Positions 37,102 through 47,333 of a stretch of DNA of 64,000 nucleotides are shown here, piece after piece; the stretch's first letter is position 1; each line of letters opens with the position of its first letter. Position numbers and translations under genes: made by a program. Source of the DNA: Draconibacterium sp. (lineage in GTDB: Bacteria > Bacteroidota > Bacteroidia > Bacteroidales > Prolixibacteraceae); contig JADIYN010000008.1 in the NCBI GenBank assembly GCA_016705335.1, positions 62,001-126,000 of the forward strand, written 5' to 3'. The notes beneath the pieces were generated by a model. That model saw only the letters and a program-made list of their open reading frames with translations. It ran no database searches and was not told where the DNA came from.

Positions 37102-37557
37102 TGTTTTTCGTTTGTCAATTTTTCTAATTAACTCGTCAATAGGCATTATTTGCTCTTTCTTTTTATTTATTCGCCCATGAACAATTCCATTCTCCAATGG
37201 AAGGTAAGTATATCCACAGACACTCAAACTGAAATCATAATCTAACAGAATTACATAGTCAGTATTAAGTTTTAAATTATATAAGTCTTCACGGCAATCA
37301 ATGCCAACCCCCAATAATTTCAATTTCAAGTTTCAATCTTACCTTTAAGAACTTGCTGAATTTTAAATTTACCTTTAACTCCAGCTTTTCCGAAAAGTGG
37401 GATACTGTCAGTCTCAGTTATTTCTACCAATTGACCGATAATAGCATACTCAGAGTATTTTAGTGTTTTCATAAAATGTTTCAAGTACAAACAATCACAC
37501 GAAGATGCTTGATATGCAAATCCTAAAAAAATACTATTATGGCTATCAGTTTTTCAT
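37084..37557 (-). CDS. Exported NTR/TIMP-like domain protein (about three frameshifts)
   Basis: Reassembled from three frames into about 158 residues. The N-terminus (ATG at 37557) reads MKKLIAIIVFFLGFAYQASS after adding one A and one T, a clear signal peptide. The mature start has CDCLYLKHF, then IIGQLVEITET, GKFKIQQVLKGKIE, GIDCREDLYNLKLNTDYVILL and SVCGYTYLP. The Cys-x-Cys start, a beta-strand followed by V.KG, and later cysteines resemble the netrin/TIMP-like OB-fold. The last break (near 37335) is one missing base. 9-bp inverted ends GTTAACCAC and GTGGTTAAC bracket the gene. The fold is inferred; function is unknown. Confidence 0.55.
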
Positions 37558-37574
37558 TTCAAATTGTGGTTAAC

Positions 37575-37818
37575 TAGTTAATCCCCCGAACTTATTATAC
37601 TTTTTTGTTATTTTCTCACCTGATTTCTTTGCATTGTAACGCGTAGCAAAAGCGCATCCCAATGCCTTGTCCGGGAATATGCAACTTTGATTTTTCTTTT
37701 AGCGGCTGGCAGTTCATGTCAGGTTAATTTTTACCGAAGATAGAAAAAGCTGAATTGCCGAGGTTTGCGGAGGTAAAAAATTTTATGTTATCCGGTTATT
37801 TTCTCCAATTATATCCTT
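37575..37818. other. Gene-free stretch beside the cassette-like genes
   Basis: No reading frame is convincing. A hairpin-forming block GCATTG...CAATGC lies at about 37634-37665. GC content rises locally around 37630-37720. It could be a further attC-like remnant or part of the minisatellite's flank. I could not decide. Confidence 0.3.
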
Positions 37819-38035
37819 CGAATTTCAACCTTGAGTATTTTAACTTCAACTTTGAACCTCCGAACCTCAGCGTTGAGTCTTTTTGCCTCATCATTGACTC
37901 TCAGAGCCCCAAACTTGAGCCCTTTTTGCCTCACGTTTGACTCTCCGAACCCGGAGCTTGAGCCTTTGAGCCGCAACGTTGAGCCTTTTGCTCAAAATTA
38001 TACCCTCAGAACCTCAACGTTGAGTCTTTGAAGTA
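37819..38035. repeat. Degenerate 21-bp minisatellite
   Basis: About ten degenerate units with a consensus near GTTGAGYCTTTNNGCCTCAAC. Each unit starts GTTGAG and ends CTCAAC, so each can fold on itself. Spacing varies from 19 to 23 bp. Because 21 is divisible by three, overlapping frames stay open and give seven-residue repeats that look like a peptide but are not credible as genes. Confidence 0.7.
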
Positions 38036-38110
38036 CCCCACCCACTTCGGGAGTACCCCCCTCCACTTCTAAGGTACCCCCGCGTGGTATTTTCTCTTCG
38101 AAAAAGGACA

Positions 38111-38144
38111 AAAAAAAGGGGCATACCGTTGATTGCCCCTTTTT
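38111..38144 (-). terminator. Bidirectional terminator
   Basis: GGGGCA (38118-38123) pairs with TGCCCC (38134-38139), flanked by seven A on one side and five T on the other. It lies 8 bp from the stop of the leftward gene at 38152. Confidence 0.8.
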
Positions 38145-38151
38145 GCTGTTT

Positions 38152-38634
38152 CTATTCCTCCTTTGCAGGCGGTGTTCCATTCCCAGTTTTTTCTCTTTCA
38201 AAACGCTTTTTCAAATCATCGTAAATCGACTTGGCGCCGGGTATATTCGATTTGGCAGCATTTTTTACAGAGTTGTAATAACTTAGGGCATTAACAAATG
38301 CTTCGCCACCGGCTTCCATAATTGTATCGTCGAGACCATCGTTTAAGGCCTTTACTGTTCTAAACAGCGGAGTAAGCTGTTGTGTAACTTTCATATCGCC
38401 ATACAGCGCTTCGCTGTCCATGTATGGTGGTGCAAACTGCGGTGCAGTTTCGCAGTACTCGAGGTTTTTTTCAACAAATGGGACAGTTTTGTCACTCATT
38501 TTTGGGATAGTCTTCCGTTCTCTGGGTGTCAGTGCAATTAAATAAGGCTTCAATAATTCTGTTGCTTCATTTAACTTTTGAGTTGATTCTAACAGAACCT
38601 CCTCAGGAATAATAAAATTGATTTTGTTGTTCAT
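38152..38634 (-). CDS. Conserved hypothetical protein, 160 residues
   Basis: I do not know its function. It has no signal peptide or membrane helix. Recognisable blocks are NFIIPEEVL at the start, ALTPRERKTIPKMSDKTVPFV in the middle and a lysine/glutamate-rich tail. The composition suggests a helical cytoplasmic protein. The KTIPKM(S/G)DKT segment looks familiar from uncharacterised Bacteroidota proteins. It is a single gene with its own terminator, with nothing co-directional nearby, and lies between the minisatellite and the GH30 gene. Confidence 0.65.
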   Translation of the reverse strand: MNNKINFIIPEEVLLESTQKLNEATELLKPYLIALTPRERKTIPKMSDKTVPFVEKNLEYCETAPQFAPPYMDSEALYGDMKVTQQLTPLFRTVKALNDGLDDTIMEAGGEAFVNALSYYNSVKNAAKSNIPGAKSIYDDLKKRFEREKTGNGTPPAKEE

Positions 38635-38883
38635 GAAAGGGTAATTTAAATTTTTAATGATTTATAATATGTTCAACGGTGCACGAAAAGTAATCAGAAA
38701 ACTAAAAAATTAAAACTGTTTAACCGGAAAATTAACGGGTATATGTTCAATAACATACTACGGTCAAATTAAATAAAAACAAAACACAGATGAAACAGCA
38801 TTCGATTTTATTTTTTGACAATCACTTTTAATGTTAAAATGGTTTTAAGTATTTTTGGCACACTAATCAATGTCATTTAATTT

Positions 38884-40309
38884 ATGAAAAATCAATGTTT
38901 GTACATCTCTGTTATTTCTCTTCTTGCTTTATTGAGCGGGTTTGAATTTTAAAGAAAATCCAAAATCATTGCCTCCGGAACAATCAAAAAATGTAACATT
39001 TTACCTCACCACACCCGATAAATCGGTACTGTTTGCCAAACAGGAAAATGGCGTTAAAACCGGCGCAGATAAAGACCTGCCTACCATCGAAATAAATACA
39101 AAAAAAGCTTATCAGGAAATGGATGGCTTTGGGTTCACACTTACCGGTGGCAGCGCGTTTCATATCAATAACATGTCGGCAACAAAACGCCACGAACTTT
39201 TAACCGAACTTTTTGCTTTCGACAAAGAAAATATCGGGATCAGCTATCTGAGAATCAGTTTGGGCGCTTCTGATTTGGATGCAGAAGTTTTTTCGTACAA
39301 CGATTTGCCGGATGGTGAAATCGATTTGAAAATGAAAAAATTCTCGCTTTCTCCTGATAAAAAATTCCTGATCCCGGTTTTGAAAGAAATTCTTGCAATC
39401 AATCCCGAAATAAAAATACTTGCTTCGCCTTGGTCGCCGCCAGTGTGGATGAAAACCAATAATTCATCAAAAGGTGGAAGTTTAAAGCCTGAATTTTACG
39501 ATGCTTATGCAGTTTACTTTGTGAAATATGTGCAGGAAATGCAAAACGAAGGAATAACAATTGATGCGATTACTGTTCAAAACGAACCCCTGCATCCAGG
39601 AAACAATCCGAGTTTGCTGATGCCTGCAACTGAACAAACTGATTTTATAAAACGTAGTCTGGGACCGGCGTTTAAAGCTGCCGGAGTAAAAACCAAAATC
39701 ATTATTTACGACCACAATGCCGACAAACCCGAATACCCGATTACAATCTTAAACGATCCGGAAGCTAAGAAATATATCGATGGTTCGGCGTTTCACTTAT
39801 ATGGCGGGGTGATCGAAAATGTGAGTAAAGTGCATGAAGCACACCCCGATAAAAACCGCTATTTTACTGAACAGTGGATTGGTGCGCCCGGCGATTTTGG
39901 AGGCGATTTGAAATGGCATACAAAACAACTGATAATCGGGGCTTCGCGAAACTGGTGCAAAACTGTTCTGGAATGGAACCTTGCCGCCGACCCTGAACAA
40001 AAACCTCACACACCCGGAGGTTGCACGCAGTGTTTGGGCGCAGTAACAATCGATGGCGATTTGATTACACGCAATCCTGCATATTATATTGTTGCACATG
40101 CATCGAAATTTGTCCGCCCGGGATCGGTGCGAATCGATTCAAACATACCGGCTAATTTGCCAAATGTTGCATTTAAAACTCCTCAGGGTAAAATTGCTGT
40201 TATAGTTTTGAATGATTCAGATTCGAATCAGAAATTCAACATTAAAATTGGGGAAGAAACGTTTGAGGTTTCTTTGTCAAAAGGTACTGTCGGAACTTTT
40301 GTTTTGTAA
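38884..40309 (+). CDS. GH30-family glycoside hydrolase (frameshift near N-terminus)
   Basis: Glucosylceramidase-like (GH30) enzyme, about 475 residues merged. The TIM-barrel entry motif MDGFGFTLTGGSAFHINN is clear. The acid/base lies in TVQNEPLHPGN and the nucleophile in RYFTEQWIGAPG. The C-terminal beta-domain ends at 40309. A hydrophobic leader at 38884 (MKNQCLYISVISLLALL) is followed after about 15 codons by a one-base shift, so the true start is 38884 and not 38942. Several GH30 enzymes act on beta-1,6- or beta-1,3-glucans; the specificity here is open. No regulator is linked. Confidence 0.87.
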
Positions 40310-40352
40310 ATATTACTGTGGATTTGTACAACGATCAGAATTTACAGGTTTT

Positions 40353-40958
40353 TTACAACGAAATTTCCTGCAATACTTTATCCAGCAGAATATTTACACA
40401 TTCCTCAACACTTTTGTTTGTGGTGTCGATTGACAAAGCCGCGTTTTTCGGTATTTCAAATGGCGCACTAATTCCCGTGAAGTTTTTAATTTCTCCTGCC
40501 CTCGCTTTTTGATACAATCCTTTTACATCGCGGCGTTCGCACACTTCCAGCGGAGTACTCATATAAATCTCAATGAAATCCTCATCTCCTGCAATACCAC
40601 AAACAAGGTTTCGGATATCCTCTGTGGGGCTGACAAATGCGCAGATACAAATCACTCCTGAGTTCAGTAAAAGTTTGGCAATTTCTGCAATCCGCCTGAC
40701 ATTTTCCATGCGGTCTTCGGGCGAAAAACCTAAATTATTATTGATTCCTGATCGTATATTGTCGCCGTCAAGAATTTGTGTCAAAAAACCTTTTTCATAC
40801 AGATTTTTTTCAAGTGCGTTTGCCAGCGTGGTTTTTCCTGAACCTGAAAGACCCGTAAACCAAATTATTTTCGATTTTTGATTAAGCAAAAGTTCCTTCT
40901 CACGGCGGGAAACTGAATTGTCAAAAACGGGATAAATATTTGAATTTTCCTTTGTCAT
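40353..40958 (-). CDS. cysC: Adenylylsulfate kinase
   Basis: APS kinase, 201 residues, forming PAPS from adenosine-5'-phosphosulfate and ATP. The Walker A motif GLSGSGKTTLA, the DGDNIRSGINNNLGF nucleotide/APS segment and the KNFTGISAPFE lid motif are present. It is only 15 bp after cysQ on the same strand, so the two are co-transcribed. The sulfate adenylyltransferase genes (cysDN) usually found next to this pair are not in the window. Reverse-strand placement inside a glycoside hydrolase cluster is unusual; PAPS could serve sulfation. Confidence 0.93.
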   Translation of the reverse strand: MTKENSNIYPVFDNSVSRREKELLLNQKSKIIWFTGLSGSGKTTLANALEKNLYEKGFLTQILDGDNIRSGINNNLGFSPEDRMENVRRIAEIAKLLLNSGVICICAFVSPTEDIRNLVCGIAGDEDFIEIYMSTPLEVCERRDVKGLYQKARAGEIKNFTGISAPFEIPKNAALSIDTTNKSVEECVNILLDKVLQEISL

Positions 40959-40973
40959 TTTTTTGAATTTACA

Positions 40974-41762
40974 CTATTCAACAACAAACCAGGGATTAAA
41001 CAGGTTTTCTTTATTGTAAATCAATGGTTTTTTGTTTTCGAATTGATAAACATGTTTCCCTGCAAATTTAACGATTGCGTGGCCAGCAGCTGTGTCCCAT
41101 TCCATGGTTGGCCCGAGCCGGGGGTAAATATCGGCATTTCCTTCGGCAACCATACAAAGTTTTAACGAACTGCCTTTTGAAACCATCTCAATTGCTTTCC
41201 CTTTTGTATCTATCGAACTGATAAACTCTTCAGTTTCACGGTTCATGTGCGATTTGCTGCCAACAATTACAAAATTTTCCCTTTCCGAAGAAATTGGAAG
41301 TTGCTCAATGTCATTTATAAGTTCGTTCTCATTATCCACATGCGCCTTAAACGATCCTTTTCCATCAGCCCAATACAAAACTTTAGTTACCGGCACATAA
41401 ACAACTCCTGCAATTGGCGTTTGACCTTCAATCAATGCAATATTTACAGTAAACTCGTTATTGCGTTTAATAAATTCCTTTGTTCCGTCCAACGGATCGA
41501 CAAGCCAAAAAAGTTCCCGGTTTTTCCTTTCATCAAAAGAAATCATTTTCCCTTCTTCGCTTAAAATTGGGATGTTGGTGGGGCTCAAATATTCAACAAT
41601 AACTTTATGTGCGCGTTTGTCGGCAAGAGTTAAAGGAGAATTATCCGGTTTTAATTCAATACCGAAATCGGAATTGTAATACACGTCGAGTATTTCATTT
41701 CCGGCCTTAATTGCAGCCTTGATAGCGGTTTCTGTGAAAAAAGAAAAATTTCTCAAAGTCAT
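40974..41762 (-). CDS. cysQ: 3'(2'),5'-bisphosphate nucleotidase
   Basis: CysQ-type phosphatase, 262 residues, of the inositol monophosphatase superfamily. It recycles PAP, the by-product of PAPS use. The metal-binding motif DPLDGTKEF and the second motif WDTAAGHAIVKFAG are complete, and the LTLADKRAH region is conserved. It precedes cysC by 15 bp in the same operon. Promoter sequences would lie in 41763-41943, which I cannot resolve. Confidence 0.92.
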   Translation of the reverse strand: MTLRNFSFFTETAIKAAIKAGNEILDVYYNSDFGIELKPDNSPLTLADKRAHKVIVEYLSPTNIPILSEEGKMISFDERKNRELFWLVDPLDGTKEFIKRNNEFTVNIALIEGQTPIAGVVYVPVTKVLYWADGKGSFKAHVDNENELINDIEQLPISSERENFVIVGSKSHMNRETEEFISSIDTKGKAIEMVSKGSSLKLCMVAEGNADIYPRLGPTMEWDTAAGHAIVKFAGKHVYQFENKKPLIYNKENLFNPWFVVE

Positions 41763-41943
41763 TTAATTCTTTTGTACTGATTGTAATATAGATTTGGCTA
41801 AAGTATTGTCAAAAGGTTTAAAATACAATACCGGAAACTAATTTTTGATGCAGGCTAATTAGTTGTTGTAAATTGTCCCTTTTCTATATATTTTTAAGCA
41901 TTAGTAATAAAATTAATTAACTAAACCAATTAATACTGTCATC

Positions 41944-43898
41944 ATGAAAACATTTCTGCCAATTATAACTTTATTGTTTGTTTCTTTATTAACCACAGCG
42001 CAAAAATATCAAATCAGTTCTCCCGATGGAAAATTAAAAGCTGAAATAGAAATAAAAGGAGGTATTTTTGTGAATCTTGCAAAGGAGGGAAGCCCTGCAA
42101 TATCATTGGAAAATATCGCACTTGAAACTGAAAAGGAAGCTCATTTGTTTTCAGGGTTCAAGGTTCAAAAGGCAATACGTAATTCGGTTAACGAAATAGT
42201 AACTCCTGTAATCAGGGAAAAAGAAAGGACTTTGACCAATTCTTTTAACGAGCTCGAATTAAAATTTAAAACCAACCACGCCATAACTTTTAGAGTTTTT
42301 AACGAAGGACTTGCATACCGGCTGACAACTTCTTTTAATGACAGTCTGCAAATAAACAGGGAAACTCTCTCTGTCCATTTCGATGTTAACGATTCAGTGC
42401 GATTTCAGGCATCAAATTCTTTTAATTCATCATACGAAACACCTTACGAACATAAAATCATTTCAGATATCGAAAAAGATGGACTTTGTCATTTGCCACT
42501 GCTTGTTGAAAAAGCGAACGGACTTTTTGTAATGGCTTCCGAAGCCGATCTTTACAATTATCCGGGATTATGGTTAAAAGGCACTGGTACGGCGCAGTTT
42601 GAAGCAACAAATCCGCTTTATCCAAAAAAACTAAACTACACTGGCAGTGTTTACGGTCACGGCCAGATTGCCGAAACCGAAGATTTTATTGCTAAAGTAA
42701 ATGGCACGCGCACATATCCCTGGCGGATTTTTGCAGTTGCTGACGACGAAATTCAACTGGTAGCCAATAATATGGTATATCTGCTTGCATCTCCAAATGT
42801 TTTGGAGGATGTTTCGTGGATAAAACCAGGTGTGGTTATGTTCGACTGGTGGGCAAAAAACAATGTTTTCGGAGTTGATTTTAAAGCCGGAGTGAATACA
42901 GAAACAGCCAAATATTTTATCGATTACTGCGCCGAACAGGGATTCCGCTATTTTATGTTCGACGATGGCTGGTGCGCCAAGGAAGATTTACTGCACGAAG
43001 TGAAAGGTCTTGATATGGCCGAAGTTACAGCCTACGCCAAAACCAAAGGTGTGGATGTAATACTCTGGGTGATTTGGCATTCGCTGCAACGTCAATGGAA
43101 CGATGCTTTGACCTGTTTGAAAAATGGGGAATCAAGGGCATTAAAATTGATTTTATGAACCGCGACGACCAACAAATGGTAGAGTTTTTCGAAGCAGTTG
43201 CCAAAAAAGCGGCTGAAAAAAAGATGGTAGTGAATTATCACGGAGCATACAAACCCTGCGGATTGCGACGCAAATATCCAAATGTTTTAACCCGCGAAGC
43301 GCTTATCGAATTTGAATACAACGGATGGACCAATGAAGCCAATCCGATACATCACAATCTTCTTCCCTATATTCGTGGTTTTGCCGGACCAATGGATTAT
43401 ATTCCGGCATCCATGCGAAATTCAACCAAAGATAATTACCGACCCATTGGCGATTACCCAATGGAACAGGGAACACGAGCACATGCCATGGCGCTTTTTG
43501 TTGTGCTAAACAGCCCGATGACAATGCTACCCGATGCACCGTCAGATTACAAACGCGAACAGGAATGTACCGATTTTATTGCAAAAATTCCGGTTCAATG
43601 GGACGAAACAAAACTGCTGCAAGGTAAAATTGCAAAATACACGGTTATGGCCAGAAGAGCAGGAAACGACTGGTTTGTTGGTGCAATTACCAACTGGGAT
43701 CAGCGAACAATAGAACTTAAAACTGATTTTCTAAAACCCGGGAAGTACAAACTGGAAGCAATTCAGGATGGGATAAATGCAAATACCCGGGCCGAAGATT
43801 ACAAACAGGTTGAATTTGAATTTTCAGCGGGTGAAAACCTAAAGCTAAATCTGGCCTCGGGAGGAGGCTGGGTGGCAAGGATAGTACCTTCTAAATAG
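41944..43898 (+). CDS. GH97-family glycoside hydrolase (one frameshift)
   Basis: GH97 enzyme of about 651 residues merged, with a signal peptide (about 1-20). A beta-supersandwich (about 20-280) precedes a TIM barrel containing WIKPGVVMFDWWAK, YFMFDDGWCAKEDL and, after a one-base loss near 43080, GIKGIKIDFMNRDDQ. The C-terminal domain ends KYKLEAIQDG...GWVARIVPS. The layout matches retaining alpha-galactosidase-type members with an Asp in the KIDFM segment more than the inverting SusB type, but I do not assign the mechanism firmly. The GH38 gene follows after 61 bp in the same direction. Confidence 0.87.
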
Positions 43899-43959
43899 CT
43901 GGTAATCTGCAGAATTTTAAAAATAATAAAACCATCACTATAAGTTATACTGACAATTT

Positions 43960-46900
43960 ATGAAAACAACATTTCTAACAATATTTCTGGGCTGTTTTTG
44001 TCTGGTTAACATGGCACAAACACCCGACTTTTCCGACACACAAATTGTTAACGGATACAGTCAAAAAATTTCAGGTGATGATTTTAGTTACCGCTCGTCA
44101 ATTCCTGTGGCAAAAGAGTGTTTGCTTATTCGCGCTACCGACGGCAATTCATCGCTGGAATGGGAAACCTCGCCAGCACCCGGAAAGCTTGAAAATGATT
44201 TTGTCACTTTTGTTTGGCTGGCCGGACTTGGCTCGTCGCCAGGTCGCGCCCGTTTTGATTTACAGGTAAATGGCGAAGATAAATTTTCGTTCTGGGCCGA
44301 TGGTGCCAACAGTTGGGAAATCAAAGCCGGGGATGGTTCGCAACTTTCGTTTCAAAAAGACCTGATCGACCAGAATGGCGACCGGTTTGGTTTTATGTAC
44401 CTGAAAATCCCCTCATCGAAAGTGGAGAAAGGTAAATCACTCAGGTTAAAAGTCACCGGTGGAAAATTTGAAAAAACCTCGTGGTACATGACATTTAAAT
44501 TTGCTTTAGAAACCTCGGTGAGTTTAAAATCGCTGCCTGCAGTTTCAGAAATAAATGGTATGAAAAAACAGTTGGGGTTTTGGGAGTGCTGCATTTCGAA
44601 AATCCTGCGCCTGCCAAAATTTATATCGATAATCAACTTGTAAAAGAAACGGAACTCAAATTTGGTTACAACTATTTGCGTGTTGAGTTGCCTGTGGTTA
44701 AGGAAGAAAAAACAGTATCGTACCGGCTTGATGTTGGCGATTTTACCGAAAAAGGAAAACTCGCTGTTAAACCGGTCAGAAACTGGCGCGTGAATTTTGT
44801 GCAGCATTCTCACACCGACATTGGGTACACGCGTCCGCAAACTGAAATTCTTGCCGAGCATTTGCGCTATATTGATTATGCTCTCGATTACTGTGACATT
44901 ACCGATAATTATCCCGAAGACGCAAAATTCAGGTGGACCTGCGAAGCCGCCTGGGCTGTTGACGAATACCTGAAAAGTCGCCCTGCAGAACAGGTTCAGC
45001 GTTTTAAACAAAGAGTGAAAGAAGGTAGAATCGAACTCACCGGAATGTATTTCAATTTCGATGAACTGCCCGATGAACAAATTCTCGCAGCATCACTGCA
45101 ACCATTAAAAAGGTTCAGTGAAAACGGACTTAAAGTAAAAGTGGCCATGCAAAACGATGTGAACGGGATTGGCTGGTGCCTGAACGATTACTATTCCGAT
45201 TTGGGCGTGAAATACCTGAACATGGGAACCCACGGTCACCGTGCGTTGATTGCGTTTGACAAACCAACTCTTTTCTGGTGGGAATCGCCTTCCGGAAAAC
45301 GAATGCTGGCGTATCGGGCAGAACATTACATGACCGGTAACACCGAGTTTAAAATTCATTCCGAAAATTTCAATTTATTCGAAGATGAATTGCTCTCTTA
45401 TCTGGTCAATTTGGAAGAGAAAGGATACAAATACGATTTGATTTCCATTCAGCATTCGGGATATCTGACCGACAATGCACCGCCATCCACTTTGGCTTCG
45501 GACATGATAAAACAATGGAACGAAAAATATACGTGGCCAAAACTGAAAACTGCTTCGGCAACCGAGTTTTTCGAAGAGATGGAAGCTAAACATGGTGGTG
45601 AATTCCAGGTTATCCGCGGTGCCTGGCCCGACTGGTGGACCGATGGTTTTGGCGCATCAGCCCGCGAAGTTTCGGCGGTGAGAACTGCACAAACCGATTT
45701 GATTGCCAACGTTGGCGGGCTGACGATGGCTGCAATTCAGGGTGAAAAACTTCCTGAAAAAATTACTGACAGAATCGAGACAACCAACAGCGCCTTACTT
45801 TTCTACACCGAGCACACGGTCGGTTATCATGGCAGCGTTCGCGAACCATTTCATAAAAATACAATGGAGCAACGTGCCATAAAAGAGTCGTATGCATGGG
45901 AAGCCAGCCGACGCGCAAAAATGCTGGGCGAAGAAGCGCAGGGGTTACTTCAGAATAATATTCAAAAAGAAAAAGTACCCACACTGGTTGTTTACAATAC
46001 CCTCAACTGGGCCCGCAGCGGACTTTTTACGGTTTATGTCGATCACCAGATTTTGCCCAGATATAAAAAATTCAAACTGATAAATGAAAACGGCAGCGAA
46101 GCAAAAGCGCAGGCTTTGGAACATTACTCCGATGGAACTAACTGGGTGGTTTGGGCTGATGATGTTCCGGCTTTCGGATTTAAAAAATATTTAATTCAGG
46201 TTGCCGAAAATGAACCTGAACAAAGCCAGGCGAAAGAAAAAGAGGGCATAAAAATCCTCGAAAACCAATGGTACAGGATTTCGATTGACCAGGAAAAAGG
46301 CGCGATTTCGGGGTTATTCGACAAGGAACTGAACAAAGAACTGGTTGACCGGAATGCACAATGGAAACTCGGCGAATTTATTTACGAAACGCTCGGAAAC
46401 CGCTCGCAAATGGAATCGAAAAAACTCGATAATTACAAACGTGAAGGATTAAACAAAGTTTGGTTTGATGGTTTTGAAGAAGGACCGGTTTGGAATACAG
46501 TCCGTTTTAAAGGCAACACCAGCGCAGCAAACGGCGATGGATTGTACAGCTTCGAAATCAGGCTTTTTAATACCAGCAAACGTATTGAACTGGTCTATTT
46601 TATCGAAAAGAAAATGGTAACTGAACCCGAAGGAATTTATATTGCTTTTCCGTTTGTTCTTGCAAACGGACAGCTGGCTTTCGATGTACAAGGTGGCGAA
46701 ATAAGGGCCGGTGTCGATCAGATTCCCGGTTCAACAAACGATTGGAATACGGTTCAGAACTATGCACGGCTATCAAACAGCAACTCCCAGATTCTGCTGA
46801 GTTCGAAAGAAACACCGCTGATGCAATTCGGAGGTATTAACACGGGGCGTTACAAAGCCGGGGCAACACCCGAAACCACGCACATTTACGGCTGGCCAAT

Positions 46901-47327
46901 GAACAATTACTGGACAACCAATTTTAATGCCGAGCAACACGGTGGTTTTACCTGGAATTATTTAATCAGCAGTGCAGCAGAAAATTCGCAAACAGCAGCA
47001 ACCCGGTTTGGCTGGGAAAATATGGTTCCTTTTATTTCACGTATTTTACCCGGTGGCGGAAATGGTGGCGGAAAAAAACAGGGTTCAGTAATTTCGGGCT
47101 GGCCCGAAAATATTGTCCTTATTACGGCAATGCCTGAAAAAGATGGAAAAAGTGCCATTTTTCATATTCGCGAAACTGCAGGAAAATCGGTTCAAATCCA
47201 ACTGAAAAACGAGATCAGTAGTAAAAATCTGATTCTTCTGGAAGTTGACGTTGTGGGAAATCCGGTTCAAAACGGCTCGACTGAAATAAAGGCTTTTGAA
47301 ACGAAGTTTTTGAAAGTGGTGTTTTAG
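43960..47327 (+). CDS. GH38-like alpha-mannosidase (one frameshift)
   Basis: Large hydrolase of about 1122 residues merged. A signal peptide (about 1-19) and an N-terminal beta-domain of about 200 residues precede the catalytic domain. Its zinc-binding NFVQHSHTDIGYT, the nucleophile region MQNDVNGIGW and the HRALIAFDKPT segment fit GH38 alpha-mannosidases. The frame shifts once near 44578, joining MKKQLG to VLHFENPAPAKI. A C-terminal beta-rich region follows. The extra N-terminal domain is unlike classical lysosomal-type enzymes. It follows GH97, so mannose- and galactose-containing glycans are plausible targets. Confidence 0.82.
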
Positions 47328-47333
47328 AGAAAC

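Noticed and set aside
37755..38031. Open frames in the 21-bp repeat region
   Set aside because: They arise because the repeat length is a multiple of three. No start signal or conserved content.
37819..38035. CRISPR array
   Set aside because: Units are degenerate and adjacent with no spacers, and no cas genes are present.
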